A DNA stretch of 64,000 bases. Source: Thermodesulfobacteriota bacterium. Its GTDB lineage: Bacteria; Desulfobacterota; DSM-4660; Desulfatiglandales; Desulfatiglandaceae. Under the pieces are notes generated by a model. The model did not search any database and was not told the origin of the DNA. It saw nothing but the letters and a program-made list of their open reading frames with translations. A program made the translations under genes and the position numbers. Below, one piece after another: positions 9,859 through 18,381 of this stretch (positions are counted from its first letter, which is position 1; each line of letters opens with the position of its first letter). The stretch spans positions 124,001 to 188,000 of the forward strand of contig JANQDY010000089.1 in the NCBI GenBank assembly GCA_028278625.1, given 5' to 3'.

Positions 9859-10632
9859 ATGGAAATCCATCCCTCCGCCGCCGTCAGCCCCACGGCGAAG
9901 ATTGCTTCAGGGGTTAAAATAGGCCCCTTCAGCAGTGTGGGAGAGCACGTGAGCATCGGGCCCGATACCGAGATCGGGGCCCACGTGGCCATCGAAGGAC
10001 ATACAACCATCGGCCGGCGAAACCGCTTTTACCCCTTTTCCTCCATCGGCACGCCGCCCCAGGACGTGGGGTACGGGGATGAGGAGACACGGCTTCTCAT
10101 GGGAGATGACAATGTCATCAGAGAATATGTCACCATCAATCGCGCCACCACCAAGGAGGAATGGGAAACGGTCATCGGAAACCACAACTATTTGATGGCC
10201 TATTCCCACGTGGCCCATGACTGTCGCCTTTCGGATCATGTGATTCTGGGAAACGGCGCCACATTGGGCGGGCATACCCACATCGGCGAGTATGCCATTC
10301 TGAATGCCTTTCTGGCGGTCCAGCAGTTTGTGAGAATCGGCGCTCACGCTTTTCTTGGGGCCAAGGCGGGCATTGATCGGGATGTCCCCCCTTACATGAT
10401 CACCGCCGGTCCGAGGGCCAAGCTTTACGGTGTCAATCAGAAGGGTCTCAAAAGAAGAGGGTTCTCCCAGGAAACCATCGATATACTGAAGAAAGCCTAT
10501 CGAATCCTGTTTAGAGAGAACAAACGGCTGGATACGGGTATTTTAGAGGTCAAAGAGGAACTTGTGATGATTCCCGAGCTCCAGGTGCTCCTCGATTTCC
10601 TGACCGATTCAAAACGGGGGGTGATTCGGTGA
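9859..10632 (+). CDS. lpxA: UDP-N-acetylglucosamine O-acyltransferase LpxA
   Basis: First step of lipid A synthesis: moves a 3-hydroxyacyl chain from ACP to the 3-OH of UDP-GlcNAc. The 257 residues start MEIHPSAAVSPTAKI and form hexapeptide beta-helix coils, with the catalytic His in YSHVAHDCRLSDHVILGN. The C-terminal helical part ends KRGVIR. The open frame extends upstream into fabZ, but the ATG at 9859 fits the family N-terminus. The stop overlaps the GTG start of lpxI. Confidence 0.95.
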   Translation: MEIHPSAAVSPTAKIASGVKIGPFSSVGEHVSIGPDTEIGAHVAIEGHTTIGRRNRFYPFSSIGTPPQDVGYGDEETRLLMGDDNVIREYVTINRATTKEEWETVIGNHNYLMAYSHVAHDCRLSDHVILGNGATLGGHTHIGEYAILNAFLAVQQFVRIGAHAFLGAKAGIDRDVPPYMITAGPRAKLYGVNQKGLKRRGFSQETIDILKKAYRILFRENKRLDTGILEVKEELVMIPELQVLLDFLTDSKRGVIR

Positions 10633-11474
10633 TCCGGACCCGGGACGAAGCCATCGGAATCATCGCCGGTGGCGGGCAATTTCCGTTGCTGGTGGCCGAA
10701 GCGGCCAGAAAACAGGGAAAGCGCGTTGTGGCGGTGGCCCACCATGGGGAGACCGAGTCCACCCTTACGGAAAAGGTGGATGAGATCGTATGGATCAGAC
10801 TGGGACAGTTGGGTCAACTCATCAAGACGTTTCATAGGTTCGGTGTCAGCAAGGCGTTGATGGCAGGTTCCATCACCAAGAAAAAGATGTTTGAAATGCG
10901 CCCCGATCTGAAGGGGCTTGCCATCATGAGCAAACTGGCGATCTTTCATGATGATGACATCCTCCGTTCCGTAACCGCCGAATTTGCCAAGGAAGGCATT
11001 GAAATTGTCAGTTCAACCCTGTTCCTTCCCGATCTTTTGGCACCGGAAGGGTGTTTGACCAAACGCCGCCCCAACAGGAATGAATGGGCGGATATCCATT
11101 TTGGGTGGAAGATCGCCAAGGAGTTGGGTAAACTCGATATCGGGCAGAGTGTCGTGGTGAGAAAAAAAACCGTTTTGGCACTTGAAGCCATTGACGGGAC
11201 CGATGCCACGATCCTTCGCGGAGGGGGCCTTGCAAGGGAAAAGGCCGTGGTTGTAAAGGTCAGCAAGCCCAAACAGGATCTTCGTTTTGACGTGCCGTGC
11301 GTGGGGATGGAGACCATTTCCACCATGATACGGGTCAAAGCCGCGGTTCTGGCCGTGGAAGCCGGCCGGACACTCATGTTTGACAGGGCTCTGATGCTGG
11401 CTACGGCGGACAGGGAAAAGATCGCGGTGGTGGCAATTGAAAGCGATCGAGGAGAGACATTTGAAAAAGGATAG
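10629..11474 (+). CDS. lpxI: UDP-2,3-diacylglucosamine pyrophosphatase LpxI
   Basis: Hydrolyses UDP-2,3-diacylglucosamine to lipid X and UMP; LpxI is the alternative to LpxH in alpha- and deltaproteobacteria. The N-terminal domain starts AIGIIAGGGQFPLLVAEAA, and the C-terminal catalytic domain carries AIDGTDATILRGG with the catalytic Asp. The start is GTG, overlapping the stop of lpxA by four bases. The end overlaps the next gene by 14 bases. The length of 281 is typical. Confidence 0.92.
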   Translation: MIRTRDEAIGIIAGGGQFPLLVAEAARKQGKRVVAVAHHGETESTLTEKVDEIVWIRLGQLGQLIKTFHRFGVSKALMAGSITKKKMFEMRPDLKGLAIMSKLAIFHDDDILRSVTAEFAKEGIEIVSSTLFLPDLLAPEGCLTKRRPNRNEWADIHFGWKIAKELGKLDIGQSVVVRKKTVLALEAIDGTDATILRGGGLAREKAVVVKVSKPKQDLRFDVPCVGMETISTMIRVKAAVLAVEAGRTLMFDRALMLATADREKIAVVAIESDRGETFEKG

Positions 11475-12435
11475 ACTTAAGGTGGCGGTGATCGGTGTGG
11501 GTCACCTGGGAGAATATCACGTTCAGAAGTACAAGGCCCTGCCGGACGTTGAACTGGTCGGCGTTGTGGATGTGGACAAAAGGCGCGCGGCGGAAATTGC
11601 GGACCGGTACAATACCGTCGCGCACAATGATCACGCAAGGATCCTGTCACAGGTGGATGCGGTGAGCCTGGCAGTGACCACTGAGATGCATTTCGAAGTG
11701 GCCAAGGATGTTCTGGCCAGTGATGTTCACATGCTCATTGAAAAGCCGATTACCTATGACCTGAAAGAAGCGGATGAATTGATCCGCATGGCCCGTGAAC
11801 GGAACCTGGTGCTGCAGGTAGGGCTGGTGGAGCGGTTCAATCCGGCCATCAAGCAGTTGGAGCCCCTGCTTAAGGCCCCGGTGTTTCTGGAATCGCACCG
11901 AATGAACCTCTTTACGACCCGGGGCCTGGATGTGGACGTGGTGCTCGATCTCATGATTCATGATCTTGATATCATTCTCCATCTGGTTCAAAGCAAAGTA
12001 AAGGAAGTGCACGCGGTTGGGATGCCGGTGATAACTGACAAGACCGACATCGCCAATGTTCGCCTCATTTTTGAAGACGGCACGGTGGGGAATCTGACGG
12101 CCAGCCGCGTTTCAGGAAAGATGCTCAGGAAAATCAGAGTATTCCAGCCCGACGCCTATTTTTCCGCGGATTGCGGAAAACGCCAACTCACCGCCATCAA
12201 ACTCGATCCCGAGAACAAAGACGCCAATGACTTTCCACAGGTGGCCACAGCGAAACAGAAGTACGGGGGGAGTGATCCCCTGGCCGATGAGATTTCCTCC
12301 TTTGTGCTCTCCGTTCGAAACGGTTCCGAGCCCGTGGTGACGGGCGAGGACGGTCGGAATGCCTTGAGTGTCGCCTTGAGTATCATCCATCAGATTGAAC
12401 GAGGCTGTCAGAATTTCGAACCCATATGCAAATAG
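11461..12435 (+). CDS. Gfo/Idh/MocA family oxidoreductase
   Basis: NAD(P)-dependent dehydrogenase of unknown substrate, probably a nucleotide sugar or sugar acid. The Rossmann motif VAVIGVGHLGEYH is near the N-terminus, and EKPITYDLKEADELI carries the family Lys-Pro. The C-terminal alpha/beta domain ends in QIERGCQNFEPICK. I chose TTG 11461 because GGAGAG lies four bases upstream, although that spacing is short. The gene sits between lpxI and lpxB, an arrangement I recall in other deltaproteobacteria. That suggests a lipid A or LPS precursor role; I infer this from position only. Confidence 0.8.
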   Translation: MKKDRLKVAVIGVGHLGEYHVQKYKALPDVELVGVVDVDKRRAAEIADRYNTVAHNDHARILSQVDAVSLAVTTEMHFEVAKDVLASDVHMLIEKPITYDLKEADELIRMARERNLVLQVGLVERFNPAIKQLEPLLKAPVFLESHRMNLFTTRGLDVDVVLDLMIHDLDIILHLVQSKVKEVHAVGMPVITDKTDIANVRLIFEDGTVGNLTASRVSGKMLRKIRVFQPDAYFSADCGKRQLTAIKLDPENKDANDFPQVATAKQKYGGSDPLADEISSFVLSVRNGSEPVVTGEDGRNALSVALSIIHQIERGCQNFEPICK

Positions 12436-12448
12436 GAGGGATCGCAAA

Positions 12449-13579
12449 CTGATCCTTCTGGTGGCGGGAGAGGCCTCCGGCGACTTGCATGGTGCCAACC
12501 TGGTCCGTGCCATGAAACGCATATGTCCCGATGCCGTGTTTTGCGGAATCGGTGGTGATCAAATGGCCGCGGAGGGTGTCAGATGTTTTGTTTCCGCGGC
12601 CGACCTGGCAGTGGTGGGGTTGGCAGGGGTTCTTTCGAAATTTCACACCCATGTAAAGGCTGCCAATGTTTTAAAATCCATTTTGACAAACTATTCCCCT
12701 GACCTTTTGATACTGATCGACTATCCTGGTTTCAACCTTCAAATGGCGCGCATCGGCAAGCGATTTAAAACGCCGGTGCTTTACTACATCAGTCCGCAAG
12801 TCTGGGCATGGCGGCGCGGTAGGGTCAAGAAAATTGCCAAGAGGGTGGATAAGATGGCTGTTATTCTCCCCTTTGAGGAACCCTTTTTTGCAAAAAGCGG
12901 CATTGATGTCATCTATGTGGGGCATCCCATCATGGATGCTTTTGAAAGAAGAGAAGGGAACCTTCGACCCGCAATCCGAAAATCCCAATCCCACATCCGC
13001 CATCCGGTTGTGGGGCTGGTACCCGGCAGCAGAAGGGAAGAGATTTCGACCCTTCTGCCGGCCATGATCAAAGCGGGTGAGATCCTTGAGCGCGAGTATC
13101 CCGGGATCCGCTTTATTCTGCCGCTGGCGGAAACCGTTTCACCCGAATGGGTTTCGCGATTCTTAAAAAACACAACACTCAATATTGACGTCAGTCGTAA
13201 GGGCATTTACGCTTCGCTAAACACATGTCACCTGGCGTTTGTGACTTCGGGCACCGCCACCCTGGATGCCGCCATAATGACCGTTCCAATGGTGGTGGTA
13301 TACAAAGTGAAGAACCTCACCTATGAAATCGGAAAACGCGTGATTAAAGTTCCTTACCTGGGGTTGGTCAATCTGGTGGCAGGCGAGGGCGTGGCGCCGG
13401 AATTGATTCAACACGATTTGACCCCTGAAAAACTGGCCATGGCAGGCGGAAGCTTTCTCAAGGACAAGGAATTGCGCCGGCGAACCATCGCCAAGCTCCA
13501 AACGGTGAAGGAGCGTCTCGGCAGGGGCGGGGCATCCGCAAGGACCGCTCAAATCGCCGCCGATATGATGGGTTCTTAG
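12449..13579 (+). CDS. lpxB: lipid-A-disaccharide synthase LpxB, probable CTG start
   Basis: Glycosyltransferase (GT19) that joins UDP-2,3-diacylglucosamine and lipid X to the lipid A disaccharide. Motifs: VAGEASGDLHGANLV at the N-terminus, YISPQVWAWRRGRVKKI, LVPGSRREEI and TSGTATLDAAI. Family proteins begin within a few residues of the VAGEASGD block. No ATG is in frame near it. The best-placed codon is CTG at 12449, eight bases after a perfect AGGAGGG; the alternatives are TTG 12395 (inside the previous gene, no ribosome site) and GTG 12461 (site too far). This gives about 376 residues. It ends the lipid A block. Confidence 0.9.
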   Translation: MILLVAGEASGDLHGANLVRAMKRICPDAVFCGIGGDQMAAEGVRCFVSAADLAVVGLAGVLSKFHTHVKAANVLKSILTNYSPDLLILIDYPGFNLQMARIGKRFKTPVLYYISPQVWAWRRGRVKKIAKRVDKMAVILPFEEPFFAKSGIDVIYVGHPIMDAFERREGNLRPAIRKSQSHIRHPVVGLVPGSRREEISTLLPAMIKAGEILEREYPGIRFILPLAETVSPEWVSRFLKNTTLNIDVSRKGIYASLNTCHLAFVTSGTATLDAAIMTVPMVVVYKVKNLTYEIGKRVIKVPYLGLVNLVAGEGVAPELIQHDLTPEKLAMAGGSFLKDKELRRRTIAKLQTVKERLGRGGASARTAQIAADMMGS

Positions 13580-13656
13580 GCTTTCACCTTTGAGCTTCTA
13601 AGACGATACTGCGTTGCGGGCATGGCCCGCCGTTGGGATATGGGGGAGTAAGAAGA

Positions 13657-15018
13657 ATGTCCAGAACAATTCTTGTGGTCGATGACGAGACCAGTATTCT
13701 CCAGTCCTTGGAGGGGATTCTTGGTGACGAGGGATTTGAGGTGGCCATTGCCGAAAGCGGCCACGAGGCCTTGGAGAAGATCGAGGAGACCATGCCGGAT
13801 CTGGTCCTATTGGACATATGGATGTCGGGTATGGACGGCATTGAGACCCTGGAACGGATAAAAGACCAGTACCCCACCCTGCAGGTGATCATGATGTCCG
13901 GGCACGGAAATATTGAAACCGCCGTCAAGGCCACCAAAGTAGGGGCCTACGATTACATAGAGAAGCCGTTGTCGCTTGAAAAACTGCTCCTTGCCATCAA
14001 CAACGCCCTGGCCCATTCCCGTCTTGCCCAAGAGATTCATTTCCTCAAAGAAAAGGAGATGAAGAAGCACAACATTGTTGGAAAAAGCAAGACCATGGCA
14101 GAGTTGAAAGAACAGATACGGATCGTTGCCCCCACCAATGCCTGGATTCTCATTTCCGGGGAAAACGGCACCGGAAAAGAGCTTGTTGCCCACACCATTC
14201 ATCGGTTGAGCCACCGAAACTCAAATCCCATGATAGAGGTCAATTGCGCCGCCATTCCCGAAGATCTCATTGAAAGCGAACTTTTCGGGCACGAAAAGGG
14301 CGCTTTCACCGGTGCTTCCACCATGCGGAAGGGGAAATTCGACGCAGCGCACGAAGGGACCATTTTTTTGGATGAAATCGGCGACATGAGCCTGAAAGCC
14401 CAGTCCAAAACCCTTCGAATTCTACAGGAGCAGAAGTTCGAAAGGGTCGGCGGGACAAAGACCATTGAAGTGGATGTGCGTGTGATCGCCGCCACCAATA
14501 AGGATCTGGAAAAAGAGATCGAAAAAGGAAATTTCAGGGAGGATCTCTATTTCAGACTGAACGTGATCCCCATGCGGGTCCCTTCCTTGAGGGAACGGGC
14601 GGACGATATTCCCGACCTCATAAATGAATTCGTTTCCGAATTTGCCCTGAGTGCCAAAGTGGAACCCAAGGCGTTTCTACCCGAAACCCTTGAACTCCTT
14701 CAGAAATATGAATGGCCCGGCAATGTGCGGGAATTGAAGAACCTCATCGAAAGACTGATGATCATGACCCAAAGCGATGTCATCACCCCAAAAGACATTC
14801 CGGCACCGTTCAACAGAAAGGCCAAAAGCGTGCGTCCGGGAATGGAATGGGATTTTGGTTCGAATAGCCTCAAAGAGGCAAAAGGGGCCTTTGAAAAGGC
14901 TTTTATTGAGGAGAAACTGAACGAGTACAACGGCAACATTTCCCAGACCGCCGAAGCCATCGGCATTGAACGCAGCAACCTCCATAAGAAGATCAAGCAG
15001 TACAACCTGGGGCGGTGA
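13657..15018 (+). CDS. sigma-54-dependent response regulator, NtrX-like
   Basis: Bacterial enhancer-binding protein. The receiver (residues 1-120) has the phosphoryl Asp in LVLLDIWMSGMDG; DIW and SGHGNIETAV are typical of NtrX. The AAA+ domain (about 145-385) has Walker A GENGTGKE, the sigma-54 contact GAFTGA and Walker B IFLDEIGD. A Fis-type helix-turn-helix ends the protein (ISQTAEAIGIERSNLHKKI). All key residues are present, so it should activate sigma-54 promoters. No partner kinase is adjacent. ATG 13657 follows a GGGGGAG site. Its targets are unknown; the position after lpxB suggests envelope control but does not prove it. Confidence 0.9.
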   Translation: MSRTILVVDDETSILQSLEGILGDEGFEVAIAESGHEALEKIEETMPDLVLLDIWMSGMDGIETLERIKDQYPTLQVIMMSGHGNIETAVKATKVGAYDYIEKPLSLEKLLLAINNALAHSRLAQEIHFLKEKEMKKHNIVGKSKTMAELKEQIRIVAPTNAWILISGENGTGKELVAHTIHRLSHRNSNPMIEVNCAAIPEDLIESELFGHEKGAFTGASTMRKGKFDAAHEGTIFLDEIGDMSLKAQSKTLRILQEQKFERVGGTKTIEVDVRVIAATNKDLEKEIEKGNFREDLYFRLNVIPMRVPSLRERADDIPDLINEFVSEFALSAKVEPKAFLPETLELLQKYEWPGNVRELKNLIERLMIMTQSDVITPKDIPAPFNRKAKSVRPGMEWDFGSNSLKEAKGAFEKAFIEEKLNEYNGNISQTAEAIGIERSNLHKKIKQYNLGR

Positions 15019-15064
15019 CGGCTTTTTCACAGCTTTCTTGAAACCGTTGATTGTTCCAAAATAA

Positions 15065-15485
15065 TCCCAACGCAAGGAAATTCTTCAACTCGTTGAAACA
15101 AACCAGCGCATCACCATCCCGGAGTTGGCCCAAGCCATTGGCGTTACGGCAAGATCCATTTGCATCACCTCTGGCAGTTTTCAGGGGCCGGACCGATCCA
15201 ACCGGGAACAAGAACGGATGAGCCGGACCTTTTTACTGTTCTAGTTTCCTATTCATCCTGTTTTTGCCAATGACTTGAAAATAACCCCGCAAGTCACCAT
15301 GGAAGTCAACAAGCTTTCAAAGGTTTTGACAGGTTAAGACTCCCTCAGGGAACTCCAAGAGATGCCAAGACTGAAGAATGCCGAATATTCCCGCAAGGCA
15401 TAACTCTTGCCGGCTATTGAATCCGTAGTTGTTGAAGTGACTCTGCCGCACAAGCCGAAAAGCCGTCTTCAAGAGTATCGACAAA
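15065..15485 (+). pseudogene. decayed C-terminal part of a Fic/AlbA-type HTH protein
   Basis: This gap (15019-15629) has no intact gene, but three frame-shifted pieces read as the C-terminal region found in Fic-family and AlbA_2-domain proteins. 15071-15160 encodes a winged-helix start (RKEILQLVETNQRITIPELA). About 15280-15400 encodes ITPQVTMEVNKLSKVLTG, an in-frame TAA, then DSLRELQEMPRLKNAEYSRKA. 15410-15480 encodes PAIESVVVEVTLPHKPKSRL and QEYRQ. I recognise these from the family tail (TPQV.KL..VL / LPALE.G..E.T.P.KP.S..Q.Y). The N-terminal catalytic part is absent. Confidence 0.6.
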
Positions 15486-15629
15486 GGATCTTTACTCACA
15501 TAATCCGTCAAAGGTATCTGTTAGCGATGTTGGGAGGTGGGCGCACTGCCAGCAAAGATAGTCTCTTGTTTACACAACAGATATCTTGGCATATAAAGAG
15601 ATTATTATGCCTTAAAAAGGGAGCTGATT

Positions 15630-15908
15630 ATGAGCTATTTGGCCGTAAAGGATTTAAAGAAAACACGGTTCTTGCGTGAGAGGCTCGAAAAAGAGGGCGA
15701 GTTGATTCTGACAAAAAACGGGCAGCCGTTTGCACTCATCATTGGTATTCCACCTGAAAACGTTGAGAGATCCCTTAAAGAGATACGACGGGCCAAATTC
15801 TCAACGGCAGTGACGGGGGCTCGGCAGAAGGCGTTGACCGATCCGCCGGATCTGCTGGAGATAGACGCGGAAATTCAGGAGAGCCGAAAAAAACGTTGGT
15901 TCACATGA
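15630..15908 (+). CDS. Phd/YefM-like antitoxin, apparently orphaned
   Basis: A 92-residue protein resembling Phd/YefM-type antitoxins: the N-terminal part (LAVKDLKKTRFLRERLEKEG, ELILTKNGQPFALI) has the usual 'act on this DNA, then the residue block ..KNGxPxA.I' pattern that forms the DNA-binding dimer. The C-terminal part is charged and would wrap the toxin. AAAGGGAG lies upstream of the ATG. Its TGA overlaps the ATG of a PIN-type toxin that stops after 11 codons, so the toxin is gone. It is now either an orphan repressor or a decaying gene. Confidence 0.75.
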   Translation: MSYLAVKDLKKTRFLRERLEKEGELILTKNGQPFALIIGIPPENVERSLKEIRRAKFSTAVTGARQKALTDPPDLLEIDAEIQESRKKRWFT

Positions 15909-15940
15909 AAATCATGGTGGATACCAAGGTGTTCCCCTGA
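15905..15940 (+). pseudogene. truncated PIN-domain toxin, 11 codons
   Basis: Overlapping the antitoxin stop by four bases (ATGA) is ATG-AAA-ATC-ATG-GTG-GAT-ACC, reading MKIMVDTKVFP and then TGA. This is the start of a PIN-domain toxin (family start MKIVVDTNVF, whose first acidic residue is the Asp seen here). The rest is missing: the sequence runs directly into the converging DUF5989 gene. Deletion, not a point mutation, removed the toxin body. Confidence 0.6.
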
Positions 15941-15956
15941 TCACCGGAAGGCCTGG

Positions 15957-16115
15957 CTAAAAGAGCGCATAGATGAAAGGGGCCACGGCGCTACCTTCGG
16001 TAAAGACAATCAAGGCACCGAAGAGGGCCAGGGTGAGCAGGATGGGCAAAAGCCAGTAGCGTTTTCGGATTCGCAGAAACTCCCAGAATTCTCTGAATAT
16101 GGATTGATGGGGCAA
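15957..16115 (-). CDS. DUF5989 small membrane protein
   Basis: A 52-residue protein starting at TTG 16115, with AAGGAG eight bases upstream. It reads REFWEFLRIRKRYWLLPILL, then a hydrophobic helix, then TEGSAVAPFIYALF at the end. This is the DUF5989 family: one membrane helix, a basic N-terminus inside and a conserved GSAVAPFIY tail. It commonly follows SxtJ and carbamoyltransferase genes, as here (12 bases after SxtJ). Its function is unknown; a helper or scaffold for the membrane-bound modification enzyme is plausible. Confidence 0.85.
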   Translation of the reverse strand: MPHQSIFREFWEFLRIRKRYWLLPILLTLALFGALIVFTEGSAVAPFIYALF

Positions 16116-16127
16116 GTGTGTATCTCC

Positions 16128-16523
16128 TTAATATCGTTTTAAAAATCTTTCTTTTGGCTGCATCGGTTCCGATCGGTCCACCCAGTATGTGGAAGCCTTT
16201 CGGTCAAATTTCATGGGGATGGGACATCCGCCGAACAGGCGCTTGATCAGTGCGGAAGGTGTCATCACCAGGTAATAGGCCAGGGTGAGCATCACTGTCG
16301 TGATGAGTTTGCCCATGAATCGGGATATCTTGAGCCAACCCCTGTAAACGGGACGAAAGGCGTTGGGCAGCGACATAAATCCAAGCCCAAGGCATGAAAG
16401 AAATCCGAACAGAACCGTGGGAACGGGCTTCTTGAACCAGAGTCCCAAGGCGCACAAACATCCGAAAAAGAAAAAGGAAATAACCCCGAATTTTCGAATC
16501 TCCTTTTTGTCAGTCGAGTTCAA
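16128..16523 (-). CDS. SxtJ-family membrane protein
   Basis: About 131 residues with two to three hydrophobic helices (FGVISFFFFGCLCALGLWF, TVLFGFLSCLGLGFMSL, LITTVMLTLAYYLVMTPSAL), ending in a positively charged tail. It matches the SxtJ family, named from the saxitoxin cluster, where it lies next to the carbamoyltransferase SxtI; no reaction is established. The start at TTG 16523 has GGAGGG six bases upstream and overlaps the carbamoyltransferase stop; an ATG at 16544 would give a longer version. It is part of the carbamoyltransferase-SxtJ-DUF5989 operon. Confidence 0.82.
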   Translation of the reverse strand: MNSTDKKEIRKFGVISFFFFGCLCALGLWFKKPVPTVLFGFLSCLGLGFMSLPNAFRPVYRGWLKISRFMGKLITTVMLTLAYYLVMTPSALIKRLFGGCPIPMKFDRKASTYWVDRSEPMQPKERFLKRY

Positions 16524-18324
16524 GGGTTTCCCTCCAGTCTCCATCTTCTTCCAAAAGGGGCTGATCTTCCTTGATCAACATGCAGTCCTCCATGATCAGG
16601 ACATCCATTTCCGTTCTCATGAAACAGCGATAGGCATCCTGGGGCGTGCACACGATCGGCTCTCCTCTCACATTGAAACTGGTATTGACGATCACCGCAC
16701 AACCGGTCAGCTTTTCAACTTCCGCAATGACCTGGTAGTAGTCCCCTTTGTCCTGGTTGTTGACGGTTTGAAGCCGGGCGGAGTAGTCCAAATGCGTCAC
16801 CGCGGGGATGTCGCTTCTTTTGACTTTCAGGCGTTCCAGCATCGGCATGTCTGCCCCTGAAGGCTGAGGCAGCCGTCTTTCCTCTTTTACGAGGGCTGTG
16901 AGCAGCATATAGGGACTTTTGGTTTTTATGTTGAAATAGTCCGATGCCCTCTCTTCCAGGACGGAGGGAGCGAAAGGCCTGAAAGACTCCCGGTATTTTA
17001 TTTTGAGATTCATTACCTTCTGGATGGTCTCGCTCCGTGCATCCCCAAGGATGCTTCGAGCGCCCAGGGCCCTGGGGCCGAATTCCATCCTTCCGGCCAA
17101 ATACCCGACGATTTTGCCTTGGGCAATGCACCTGGCAATGGTTTCTGCCCTTGTTTCGGGCGCCAGTTCAACAAAGGGATAGCCGTTTTTTAGAAGGTAG
17201 GCCCTAATGGTCTCATTTGAAAAGCGGGGCCCAAGATAAGGGGACCTGAGATGATGGCCCTGTTCCGGGTCGGTTCTTTCTTTTCCCAGATATCGGTGCC
17301 ACACGGAGAGGGCGGCTCCCAAAGCCCCGCCTGCATCCCCTGCCGCCGGTTGTATCCAGATCTCCTGGAATTTGCCTTCACGCAACAGCTTTCCGTTTGC
17401 CACACAATTGAGGGCCACACCGCCGGCCAAACAGAGTCGCTGTTGTTGCGTATCTTTGTGGACCTGTTCCGCCATTCTGAGGATGATTTCTTCGGTGACT
17501 GCTTGAATGCTGGCCGCCAGATCCATTTCCCTTCGGGTGATTTCCGCCTCCGGCTTGCGGGGAGGACCGCCGAAAAGCCTTGAAAACCGGCGATTGGTCA
17601 TCCGCAGGCCTCCCAGGAAACTGAAATACGCCATATTGAGTTGAATGGACCCATCCTCTTTCAGATCCACGATCTCGGACAAGATCACGTCTTTGTAACG
17701 GGGCTGACCGTAAGGGGCGAGACCCATCAGTTTGTATTCGCCCGAATTGACTCTAAAGCCGGTAAAATAGGTGAAAGCCGAATAGAGCAATCCCACAGAA
17801 TTCGGAAAATGAAGTTCTCTTTGAAGTAAGATGTCATTTCCGCGGCCCATGCCGTAGCTGGCGGTGGCCCATTCCCCCACCCCGTCAATGGTTAAGATGG
17901 CGGCCTCGTCAAAAGGAGAGGGATAAAACGCCGATGCCGCATGGGATTCGTGATGTTCCGTGAACAGGACTTCTTTGTCATAGCCGATTTCCTTGTGAAC
18001 CACTTTGGGAACATGGAGCTTTTTCCCCAGCCACAGGGGAATGGCTTCCAGCCAGGATTTTAGCCCCAGGGGCGCCACGGAAAGATAACTCATAAGCAGG
18101 CGTTCAAAGGTCAGAATCGGCTTGTCATAAAAGGCCACGTGGTCAAGGTCTTCCACCGCAATGCCCCCCTCCTTCAGGCAATACCGGATGGCGTTTTTGG
18201 GAAACCTGGGGTCGTGCTTTTTTCTCGTAAAGCGCTCTTCCTGGGCCGCCGCAATGATCATTCCGTCTTTCAGGAGACAAGCCGCGCTATCATGATAAAA
18301 ACAGGAAATACCCAGTATGTTCAA
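16510..18324 (-). CDS. carbamoyltransferase (NodU/CmcH/SxtI family)
   Basis: Transfers a carbamoyl group from carbamoyl phosphate, through an adenylate intermediate, to a hydroxyl of a sugar or similar acceptor. The N-terminal Kae1/YrdC-like domain begins MNILGISCFYHDSAACLLKDG, with the metal-binding His block TEHHESHAASAFYPSPFDEAA and DGVGEW. The C-terminal carbamoyltransferase domain has FGPRALGARSILGDAR and CAVIVNTSFNVRGEPIV. The length of 604 is typical. It is followed by SxtJ and DUF5989, with an SGNH hydrolase and a beta-helix protein upstream on the same strand. The acceptor is unknown; a surface glycan is my inference. Confidence 0.9.
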   Translation of the reverse strand: MNILGISCFYHDSAACLLKDGMIIAAAQEERFTRKKHDPRFPKNAIRYCLKEGGIAVEDLDHVAFYDKPILTFERLLMSYLSVAPLGLKSWLEAIPLWLGKKLHVPKVVHKEIGYDKEVLFTEHHESHAASAFYPSPFDEAAILTIDGVGEWATASYGMGRGNDILLQRELHFPNSVGLLYSAFTYFTGFRVNSGEYKLMGLAPYGQPRYKDVILSEIVDLKEDGSIQLNMAYFSFLGGLRMTNRRFSRLFGGPPRKPEAEITRREMDLAASIQAVTEEIILRMAEQVHKDTQQQRLCLAGGVALNCVANGKLLREGKFQEIWIQPAAGDAGGALGAALSVWHRYLGKERTDPEQGHHLRSPYLGPRFSNETIRAYLLKNGYPFVELAPETRAETIARCIAQGKIVGYLAGRMEFGPRALGARSILGDARSETIQKVMNLKIKYRESFRPFAPSVLEERASDYFNIKTKSPYMLLTALVKEERRLPQPSGADMPMLERLKVKRSDIPAVTHLDYSARLQTVNNQDKGDYYQVIAEVEKLTGCAVIVNTSFNVRGEPIVCTPQDAYRCFMRTEMDVLIMEDCMLIKEDQPLLEEDGDWRETLELD

Positions 18325-18381
18325 ACCGAAAACCTTTCCGTGAATGGAGGTCGCCAGTCCTGTTCCAAAAAAAAGGACTGT

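Noticed and set aside
13611..13631. GCGGGC-ATG-GCCCGC hairpin as terminator after lpxB
   Set aside because: A short stem with no T-run; I cannot separate it from chance in GC-rich sequence.
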